Positions 57,791 to 64,000 of a stretch of 64,000 nt of DNA are shown here, piece after piece. The stretch covers positions 62,001 to 126,000 of the forward strand of contig JBBSLP010000001.1 of the NCBI GenBank assembly GCA_038255145.1, written 5' to 3'. Numbering within the stretch: the stretch's first letter is position 1; each line of letters starts with the position of its first letter. A model generated the notes under the pieces. It had not been told where the DNA came from. It worked only from the letters and a program-made list of their open reading frames with translations, and made no database searches. The DNA comes from WHTX01 sp038255145 (lineage in GTDB: Bacteria; Actinomycetota; Acidimicrobiia; Acidimicrobiales; CAIXPF01). Made by a program: the position numbers and the translations under genes.

Positions 57791-60247
57791 CTACTCCAGG
57801 ACCTCGGCGATGGCCAGGTCGGCCACCTTGTCGAGGTCGTAGCCCAACACGTCGGTCAGCACCTCGAGGGTGTGCTCGCCCAGGAACGGGGCCCGGCCCT
57901 GGGGGGCGCCGGGGGTTCGCGACAGCTGGAAGCGGGTGGCCTCGACCAGGCAACGCCGGTGAGGGTGCTCGAGGTCCACGAAGTGGCCCCGGGCGGCGAA
58001 CTGGGGATCGGCCAGGCACCCCGGGCTGGTGAGCACGGCATGGGCGGCCACGCCCACGGCCTGGCACCGCTCCTCGACCTCGAACCCGGTCAGGTCCGTG
58101 GTCCACGCCGCCACCGCGGCTTCGAGCTCGTCCCTGCGGGCCTGGCGGCCGGCCACGGTGGCCAGGTCGGGGTCCGCGGCCAGGTCAGGGCGGCCCATGG
58201 CCCCGCACAGGGCCAGCCAGGCGACGTCGTCCTGGGCCACCACGGCCACCCAGGTGTCGTCCCCCGCGGTGGGGAACACGCCGTGGGGGCACAGGTGGGC
58301 GTCGGCGTTGCCCACCCGGCTGGGCACCCGCCCGTTGGCGGTGACCTCGGCCAACTGTGGGGCCAGGTAGTGCAGGGACGCCTCGGCCTGGCTCAGGTCG
58401 ATGGCCTGGCCCTCGCCGGTGCGCCGACGGTGGTCGAGGGCGGCGAGCACGGCTACGAGCATGAGGTGGTTGGAGGTGTAGTCGGTGTACGCCAGGTAGG
58501 GGCCCGCCGGCGGGCGGTCGGGCCAACCAACCACCTCGTAGAACCCGCACAGGGCGGCGGCCAGGTTGCCGTAACCGGCGAAGTCGGCCAGGGGGCCGGT
58601 CTGGCCCATGAGGCTGGTGGCCAGGGTGATGATCTGGGGGTTGACGGCCCGCAGGCTGGCGTCGTCGATGCCCATGGCCGGCAGGGCCCGGGGCGAGAAC
58701 GAGCTCACGACCACGTCGGCCCAGCGCACCAGGTCCTTGAGCACCTCGAGGCCCTCGGGCTCGGAGATCTTGATGCTGGCACTGCGCTTGCCCGCGTTGA
58801 CGTCGTCGAACAGGCCCGAGTCCTCGATGCCGGCCTTGCCCTGGGGCAGGGGCATGAAACCCCGGGCGGCGTCGAGCTTGCGCACCGACTCGACCTTGAT
58901 GACCGTGGCCCCGTGGTCGGCCAGGACCCGGGTCATGACCGGCCCGGCCACCGACCAGCTCAGGTCCAGGACCTTGAGCCCGGCCAGGGCGCCGCTTCCC
59001 TCGGGCGCGGCCTCGGGGCGGGCGCCTGCGGGCTCGACCGCCGGCCGGCGGGGCGGCTCGGCCAGGACCTCGTCCGTGTGCTGGCCCAGGCGGGGCGGCG
59101 GGCCCAGCGCCGCCGTGGGCGTCACCGAGAAGCGGGCGAAGGCGCCCGGCACCCGGATGCACTGGCCGCTGGCCGGGTGCTCGACCTCGTCGAAGGTGGC
59201 ACGGAAGGCGAAGTGGGGGTTGGCCAGCACCTCGCCCAGGTCGGCGACGGGGGCGAGGACCAGGCGACGCTGCACCGCCCCGGCCAGCAGCTCGGCCTTG
59301 GTCATCGACCGGGTGAAGGCCTCGACCGCGGCCTTGACCTCTTCCCAGCCTTCGAGGGACTCGAGACCCTCGTCGACCAGCACCGGGTAGGCCACCCAGT
59401 CCTTGTCCCGCATGGCCTCGTCGCAGAAGCCGGCCTCGTGGACCCACTCCATGAGCCGGGCGGTGACCGGGCCGACCACGCCGCCGAACACGTGGGTGAT
59501 GGAGACGTAGCCGCCATCGGCGCTGGGGTAGACGAAGCGCAGCTTCATCTTGCCCACGGTGGCCCCGCCCGCGCCCCGGGTGGGTACGGGGGCGTCGATG
59601 CCGGCGGCGAGGATGGCGCCCTGGGTGGCCAGGGCGGTGACCTGCTGGGCGGACACGTCCACGTGCTGGCCCCGGCCCGACACCGCCCGCTCCTGCAGGG
59701 CGATCAGGGCGGCGCCAGCCGCGGCGGCCGAGGCGAAGGAGAAGGCCTGGGGCACCGACATGCGCACCGGGGCCCGGTCGGCGTCCCCCATCAGGGCCAA
59801 CGGGGACGACGCCGCCATGACGGTCAGGTCGGTGGCCGCCCACCCCGCCTTGGGCCCATCCGAGCCGAAGGGGGTGATGGACACGTGGACCAGAGCCGGG
59901 TTCAGCGCCGCCAGGGCATCGCGACCGAGGTCCCGGGCTTCGAGCCAGCCCGGGGCCGCCGTCTCCAGCAGCACGTCGGCGCCACGGACCAGGTCGCGCA
60001 GCTGTTCACGCCCGGCCTCGGTGTCGAGGTCGAGCACCACCGACCGCTTGGCCCGATTGAAGGTGAGGTGGGTGAGCGAACCCTCGCCCCCGTCCTCGAA
60101 GCCGTCGACGAACGGACCCCGCCGGCGGGCCGGGGACCCCCCGGGTGGCTCGATGGCGATGACGTCGGCCCCCAACGCGGCGAAGATCGCCCCGGTGAAG
60201 TGGCCCCGCTCGTCGGTCAGGTCGAGCACCCGGTAGGGCGACAGCAA
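57791..60247 (-). CDS. Two-domain (tandem) CaiB/BaiF CoA-transferase
   Basis: 818 residues, two class III CoA-transferase domains like the 829-residue protein at 42.8 kb. First: LSPYRVLDLTDERGHFTGAIFAALGADVIAIEPPGG, with ARRRGPFVDG; second begins near residue 410 with LAGLKVLDLSWSVAGPVMTRVLADHGATVIKVES, then VVGWPDRPPAGPYLAYTDYTSNHLMLVAVLAALDHRRRTGEGQAIDLSQAEASL. It starts with TTG 60247, 10 bases after the LLM gene stop, with GAGGG eight to nine bases upstream, so the two form an operon. Substrate unknown. Confidence 0.87.
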   Translation of the reverse strand: MLSPYRVLDLTDERGHFTGAIFAALGADVIAIEPPGGSPARRRGPFVDGFEDGGEGSLTHLTFNRAKRSVVLDLDTEAGREQLRDLVRGADVLLETAAPGWLEARDLGRDALAALNPALVHVSITPFGSDGPKAGWAATDLTVMAASSPLALMGDADRAPVRMSVPQAFSFASAAAAGAALIALQERAVSGRGQHVDVSAQQVTALATQGAILAAGIDAPVPTRGAGGATVGKMKLRFVYPSADGGYVSITHVFGGVVGPVTARLMEWVHEAGFCDEAMRDKDWVAYPVLVDEGLESLEGWEEVKAAVEAFTRSMTKAELLAGAVQRRLVLAPVADLGEVLANPHFAFRATFDEVEHPASGQCIRVPGAFARFSVTPTAALGPPPRLGQHTDEVLAEPPRRPAVEPAGARPEAAPEGSGALAGLKVLDLSWSVAGPVMTRVLADHGATVIKVESVRKLDAARGFMPLPQGKAGIEDSGLFDDVNAGKRSASIKISEPEGLEVLKDLVRWADVVVSSFSPRALPAMGIDDASLRAVNPQIITLATSLMGQTGPLADFAGYGNLAAALCGFYEVVGWPDRPPAGPYLAYTDYTSNHLMLVAVLAALDHRRRTGEGQAIDLSQAEASLHYLAPQLAEVTANGRVPSRVGNADAHLCPHGVFPTAGDDTWVAVVAQDDVAWLALCGAMGRPDLAADPDLATVAGRQARRDELEAAVAAWTTDLTGFEVEERCQAVGVAAHAVLTSPGCLADPQFAARGHFVDLEHPHRRCLVEATRFQLSRTPGAPQGRAPFLGEHTLEVLTDVLGYDLDKVADLAIAEVLE

Positions 60248-60257
60248 CGTGAGGCCC

Positions 60258-61328
60258 TCAGTTCCAGGACTTGATGACCGGCAGGACCTCGGTGCCGAAC
60301 AGCCGCATCGAAGCCTCGGCCTGCTCGATGGGGATGCCTCCGAAGCGGAACGCCGTGGTGTGCTCGAAGGGGCCGATCAGCTCGCGCCTGGCCTCGAGGG
60401 TGGCCAGGATCTTGTCCGGCGTGCCCCAGGTGGTGGCCGACATGAACATGTCGAGGAAGCCGCTTTCCCCCACCTTGCGGAGCACCTCGGCCGCCTTGGC
60501 GTAGGCGTCATAGCCCTCGGTGGTGGAGAAGTGGTCGCCCATGACCTCGTAGTGCTCCAACAGGCTGCCGAGGTACGTGCCCATGTACTGCTTGGCCCGG
60601 TCGGCGGCCACGTCGGCGTTGGGGTCGCAGTAGCAGAAGTCCGCCGTCATCAGCGGCGGCGCTTCCTTGTCGTGGAACTTGAGGAACAGCTCGCGGTAGC
60701 GCTCGATGCTGGGCATGCGGTGGACCCAGGCCCGGTCGGCGAACATGGTCATGCGGCCGCCGAAGCGGGCGGCGGACTCGACGGAGTCGTCGCTCGAGGC
60801 CACGGCGTAGAAGCGGTCCTCGAAGGAGCGCTCGGGCCGGGGGCGGATCTCGATGCGGGGCTGGGGGAAGTGGGGGCCGTCGCCCTCGATGAAACCCGTC
60901 TTGAGGGCTTCGATGACCATGGCCGTGCCCTCGTCGAAGCGACCGCGGGACTCGTCCATCTCCACGCCGCGGAAGGGGGCGTACTCCCGGCGGGACAGGC
61001 CCCGGCCGACGCCGAAGCGCAGGCGGCCGCCGGACACGTTGTCGAGCAGGGCCACGCGCTCGGCCACCCGCAGGGGGTCGTTCCACGGCATGATCACCGC
61101 GGCGGTGCCCACGTCGATGGTGGTGGTGGCCCCGGCCAGGAAGGCCAGCAGCTCGAGGTTGTCGGGGCAGAACGAGTAGCCGAAGAAGTGGTGCTCGGCG
61201 GCCCAGGCCACGTCGAAGCCCAGCTCCTCGGCCAGGTGGGCCAGGCGGAGCTCCTCGGCGTAGACCTGCGTGTCGGTGATGCCCTGCCAGCCGTCGCTGG
61301 CGAAGGGCATGAGGATGCCCACGTCCAT
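60258..61328 (-). CDS. LLM-class flavin-dependent oxidoreductase
   Basis: 356 residues, luciferase-like barrel: MDVGILMPFASDGWQGITDTQVYAEELRLAHLAEELGFDVAWAAEHHFFGYSFCPDNLE, TIDVGTAAVIMPWNDPLRVAERVALLDNVSGGRLRFGVGRGLSRREYAPFRGVEMDESRGRF and the C-terminal ERYRELFLKFHDKEAPPLMT. Matches the F420/FMN monooxygenase class. ATG 61328 follows GGGGGA. In one operon with the tandem CoA-transferase downstream, so it may oxidise the acid that the transferase activates. Confidence 0.9.
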   Translation of the reverse strand: MDVGILMPFASDGWQGITDTQVYAEELRLAHLAEELGFDVAWAAEHHFFGYSFCPDNLELLAFLAGATTTIDVGTAAVIMPWNDPLRVAERVALLDNVSGGRLRFGVGRGLSRREYAPFRGVEMDESRGRFDEGTAMVIEALKTGFIEGDGPHFPQPRIEIRPRPERSFEDRFYAVASSDDSVESAARFGGRMTMFADRAWVHRMPSIERYRELFLKFHDKEAPPLMTADFCYCDPNADVAADRAKQYMGTYLGSLLEHYEVMGDHFSTTEGYDAYAKAAEVLRKVGESGFLDMFMSATTWGTPDKILATLEARRELIGPFEHTTAFRFGGIPIEQAEASMRLFGTEVLPVIKSWN

Positions 61329-61440
61329 GTCGTCCCCCTGGTGCGCGTGCGGCCCGAAAGCCGGTCGAGACCTTCAGACCCCGATGTCTCACAAGGTAGA
61401 CGGATGTCAGTAGCGACTGCACGGCCGCACCCGGGCGGGT

Positions 61441-61465
61441 GGCCCGCCGGTCGTGCCGGCGGGCC
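61441..61465. terminator. Hairpin terminator
   Basis: GGCCCGCCGG (61441-61450) pairs exactly with CCGGCGGGCC (61456-61465), 5-base loop. It ends the nitronate-monooxygenase-like gene (minus strand) and separates it from the LLM operon. Confidence 0.7.
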
Positions 61466-61471
61466 CGGCCG

Positions 61472-62422
61472 TCAGCGGGTGGGGGTCGCGGCCAGGTAGC
61501 GGTCGGCCAGGGCGGTGAGGGTGACCTCGAACTCGGCCACCGTGCGGCGGATGATCTCGGTGGCCGACAGGATCTCGTCGATGCGGCCGGCGACCTGGCC
61601 CAGCTGGGGCAGGGAGGCCTCCATGTCGCCGCCCTCGTAGAGGTCCATGATCGTACCCAGCATGGCCATGGCGTCGCCCTCGGTGGCGAACTCCATCTCG
61701 CTGGTCAGAGCGGTGCGGAGCACGCGCACGGGCTTGCGGTTGTGCCGGTTGACCATGAGGGTGTCGGTCTCCTCGGCGGCGACCACGGCCAGCTTCATGT
61801 TCTCGTGCACGGGCGATTCGATGGCCGCCACCATGCGGGTGCCCATCTGCACGGCCTCGGCGCCCAGGGCGAAGGCCCCGGCCATGGACACGCCGTCGGC
61901 GATGCCCCCGGCGGCCACGATGGGCACGCCCACCCGGCTGGCCACCAGGGGCAGGAGCACCATGGTGGCCACGTCACGGGGGTTCTTGAAGCCGGCGCCT
62001 TCGGCCCCTTCGACGACGAGGCCGTCGACGCCGGCATCGACGGCCTTCTGGGCCCCCTGCAGGGTGGGGACCACGTGGAAGACGATGAGGCCGGCTTCCT
62101 TGAGGGTGGGGGTGAACTTGGCCGGCGACCCGGCGGACGTGGTGACGAACTCGATGCCCTCGGCCACGATCATGTCGACGATCGACGCGTCCTTGAGGAA
62201 GGCGATGGGCAGGTTGATGCCGAAGGGCTTGTCGGTGAGGTCCCGGGTGCGCTTGATGTCCTCACGCACGATGTCGGTGCCCAGGGAGCCGGGCACCAGG
62301 CCCATGGCCCCGGACTCGGAGACCGCCGCCACCAGCTCGGGCTTGGCGATGAACCCCATGGGGGCGGAGAAGATGGGGATCTCGATGCCCAGCATCTTGG
62401 TGACACGGTTGTCGAAGTTCAC
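61472..62422 (-). CDS. Nitronate monooxygenase-like flavin protein
   Basis: 316 residues, FMN TIM barrel of the 2-nitropropane dioxygenase/NPD group: VTKMLGIEIPIFSAPMGFIAKPELVAAVSESGAMGLVPG at the N-terminus, VSTSAGSPAKF, then VLLPLVASRVGVPIVAAGGIADGVSMAGAFALGAEAVQMGTRM. The group's EAGGHxG active-site loop reads EGAEGAGFKNPRD, with Phe in place of the catalytic His, so classical nitronate oxidation is doubtful; NADH:quinone-reductase-type relatives also vary there. GTG 62422 follows TACGGT by six bases; TTG 62425 is in frame but within the gap. Confidence 0.82.
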   Translation of the reverse strand: MNFDNRVTKMLGIEIPIFSAPMGFIAKPELVAAVSESGAMGLVPGSLGTDIVREDIKRTRDLTDKPFGINLPIAFLKDASIVDMIVAEGIEFVTTSAGSPAKFTPTLKEAGLIVFHVVPTLQGAQKAVDAGVDGLVVEGAEGAGFKNPRDVATMVLLPLVASRVGVPIVAAGGIADGVSMAGAFALGAEAVQMGTRMVAAIESPVHENMKLAVVAAEETDTLMVNRHNRKPVRVLRTALTSEMEFATEGDAMAMLGTIMDLYEGGDMEASLPQLGQVAGRIDEILSATEIIRRTVAEFEVTLTALADRYLAATPTR

Positions 62423-62544
62423 CAACCGACCGTACCTGACAGAAATGGGCCGGGCCCACCGCCGTCGACCGCCCCGTCGTGGCCCACGACGGGCCGGCCC
62501 GCCCCTCGCGGTGCCACCGCGGCGGTGCCGGCCGTCCCGTCGGC

Positions 62545-62991
62545 TCAGGAGTGGGCGTCCGCCAGCGCGGTGACCTGCTGCTGAGCGGCGCGCACGTCGT
62601 TGAGCTGGCGCTGCACGACCGTACGCAGCTCGGGCGAGATGTCCTCGCCCAGCGCCTTCTCGTACTCCTTGACGGCGTGCTTCTCACCCTGCTCGGCCGC
62701 CTTCAGCACACCCTTGGGGCTGGAGCCGGACAGGGCGTCCTTCAGGCTCAGCCAGCCCCGGTGCAGGGAGGCGACGGCGGAGCCGGACTCGTGGATCGAG
62801 TCGCCGTAGGCCTTGGCCATGGTGCGCAGCTCGGTGGAGAACTGCGCCCGCTGAGAGCTCAGCTGCGTGAACGTGGACGCCAGCTGCGCCTCGCCGTCCT
62901 TGGTCAGCTTCTCCGCGCCCTTGGCGAAGCCTTCCTTGCCGTCCTCGAGGGTCTCGATCAGGTCCTTGGTGACAGCTTCATCGGTCGACAT
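62545..62991 (-). CDS. DUF2383 (PA2169-like) four-helix protein
   Basis: 148 residues, two long amphipathic helical hairpins (VTKDLIETLEDGKEGFAKGAEKLTKDG, QLASTFTQLSSQRAQFSTELRTMAKAYGDS, LKDALSGSSPKGVLKAAEQGEKHAVKEYEKALGEDISPELRTVVQRQLNDVRAAQQ). This is the PA2169/DUF2383 ferritin-like helical fold, found in stress proteins of unknown function. ATG 62991 follows GAGGACACC. It is monocistronic, and the 119 bases between 62426 and 62544 include a large CGACGGG...CCCGTCG hairpin, probably its terminator. Confidence 0.82.
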   Translation of the reverse strand: MSTDEAVTKDLIETLEDGKEGFAKGAEKLTKDGEAQLASTFTQLSSQRAQFSTELRTMAKAYGDSIHESGSAVASLHRGWLSLKDALSGSSPKGVLKAAEQGEKHAVKEYEKALGEDISPELRTVVQRQLNDVRAAQQQVTALADAHS

Positions 62992-63215
62992 GAGGTGTCC
63001 TCTTCCCTCCCACGCCGCCGTTGGCGCAGGACCTGCAGGGCTACCCCATCTCGCCGGCGGCCCAACCCCGGCGGGCGGGGACCGCCGACCAAGGTCGTCG
63101 GCGCCCTCGCCCCGGTCCCGGGCCGTGACGCCCCCCGGCAGGGCACAGGCGAACACCGGCGGGCGCATCAGCAATGATGGGCGGGCGGTGCGTGGCGCAC
63201 CGACGAGGGGGTGTC

Positions 63216-64000
63216 GTGGACAAGCAGTCGTTCTTCAGTGAGGCGCGGACGGATCGCACCGGGCCCATCCAGGGCCTACGGGTGGTCGAGTGCACCACCA
63301 CGTGGTCGGGGCCCATGGCCGGGTGCCTGTTGGCCGACTTCGGGGCCGACGTGATCAAGGTCGAGCTGCCTGGTGGCGAGATCTCCCGGGACACCCGGCC
63401 GTTCCTGCCCGGCACCGAGCTCTCCTTCTCCCACGAGACGGTGAACCGCAACAAGCGCTGCCTGACCCTCGACCTGCGCACCGACGAGGGACGCGAGCTG
63501 TTCCTGCAGGTGGCCGCCACCGCTGACGTGGTCATCGAGAACTTCCTGCCCGGCACCCTCGACCGCTGGGGCGTGGGCTACGAAGCCGTGCGCGGCGTCA
63601 AGCCCGACATCGTCTACGTGTCCATCAGCGGCTGGGGCCAGTACGGCCCGTGGTCCAACCGCAAGGCGTACGACCCCATCGTGCAGGCGGCGTCGGGCGT
63701 CATGGCCATCAACGGCCACCCCGACCTGCGCAACCCGTCCCGCGTCACGACCTGGTTGTGCGACGACCTCGGCGGCCTGCACGGCGCCCTGTCGGCCCTG
63801 GCCGCCCTGCGCCACCGCGACGCCACCGGCGAGGGCCAGCGCGTCGACGTGTCCATGCTCGACGCCACCCTGTTCCAGTCCAACGGCTACCTGACCCTGG
63901 GCGCCATCGGCCACCCCCTGGACCCGTGGGGTGCGGCCCTGCAGTTCTGCGTGCCCGGCAACGCCTACCAGTGCGCCGATGGCCGCTACGTGTTCACCGG
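63216..64000 (+). CDS. CaiB/BaiF CoA-transferase, cut by the window edge
   Basis: The first 261 residues are visible and continue beyond the window. Family motifs: IQGLRVVECTTTWSGPMAGCLLADFGADVIKVELPGGE, NRNKRCLTLDLRTDEGRELF, DIVYVSISGWGQYGPW, then DDLGGLHGALSALAALRHRDATGEGQRVDVSMLDATLF with the catalytic-loop Asp. It is the fourth class III CoA-transferase in the window, and the domain count of the complete protein (one or two) cannot be told. GTG 63216 has GAGGGGG seven bases upstream. Confidence 0.9.
   Translation, partial: MDKQSFFSEARTDRTGPIQGLRVVECTTTWSGPMAGCLLADFGADVIKVELPGGEISRDTRPFLPGTELSFSHETVNRNKRCLTLDLRTDEGRELFLQVAATADVVIENFLPGTLDRWGVGYEAVRGVKPDIVYVSISGWGQYGPWSNRKAYDPIVQAASGVMAINGHPDLRNPSRVTTWLCDDLGGLHGALSALAALRHRDATGEGQRVDVSMLDATLFQSNGYLTLGAIGHPLDPWGAALQFCVPGNAYQCADGRYVFT

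Noticed and set aside
57779..60274. 831-codon open frame antisense to the tandem CoA-transferase
   Set aside because: No domain or start context. The opposite strand matches a CoA-transferase over its whole length.

Overview
High-GC (about 70%) actinobacterial chromosome, most likely from class Acidimicrobiia (Iamia-like). The case rests on the gene mix: many class III CoA-transferases, LLM-type flavin oxidoreductases, thiolase/DUF35 pairs, Tat-exported ferritin-like proteins, a 13E12-type HNH protein, DTRSG-repeat secreted proteins, and many starts that look leaderless. This is family-level inference; there is no rRNA, tRNA, CRISPR array, prophage or insertion sequence that I can see.

Layout. 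0-13 kb: secreted DTRSG-repeat protein, transglutaminase-like protein, a MocR regulator with its own operator, a shortened siderophore-interacting protein next to a thioredoxin-like ferredoxin, a large lipoprotein, a very acidic Asp/Asn repeat protein, PspC, YjbR and DUF427 proteins. 13-24 kb: two adjacent Tat ferritin-like proteins, then two thiolase/DUF35 modules separated by cysteine dioxygenase, rhodanese and a methyltransferase. The second module (19.7-23.7 kb) is a tight operon: alpha/beta hydrolase, Ltp2-like thiolase, DUF35, PHP protein and two MaoC-type subunits. This is the gene set expected for hydration and aldol cleavage of an acyl-CoA side chain. 24-35 kb: Na+/H+ antiporter with a UBP zinc finger (frameshifted), CoA-transferase, double FKBP lipoprotein, LLM enzyme, acyl-CoA synthetase, BisC-like molybdoenzyme, methionine aminopeptidase. 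35-42.7 kb: HNH protein under an apparent SOS box, TetR, TauD-type dioxygenase, small charged proteins, and a sulfite-oxidase-like molybdoenzyme with a flavin reductase. 42.8-64 kb: tandem CoA-transferases, LLM enzymes, a two-component system, GT2/GtrA genes, CuZn superoxide dismutase, amidohydrolase, shortened SoxR, extradiol dioxygenase, truncated ABC ATPase, CPBP protease, nitronate-monooxygenase-like enzyme, DUF2383 protein, and a CoA-transferase cut by the window edge.

How it works together. The CoA-transferases, acyl-CoA synthetase, MaoC hydratases, Ltp2-like thiolases, LLM monooxygenases and ring-cleavage-type dioxygenase suggest CoA-linked breakdown of complex organic acids (steroid-, terpenoid- or aromatic-like). 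The substrate cannot be read from sequence.

Most interesting signals: (1) a LexA-type SOS box over the promoter of the 13E12/HNH gene; (2) a recurring start architecture in which a TANNNT -10 box lies 6-8 bases before the start codon, seen at about 15 genes; (3) at least five genes that have lost an internal or terminal block relative to their families; (4) a MocR operator made of three copies of one half-site; (5) the acidic repeat protein behind a perfect G5/C5 palindrome.
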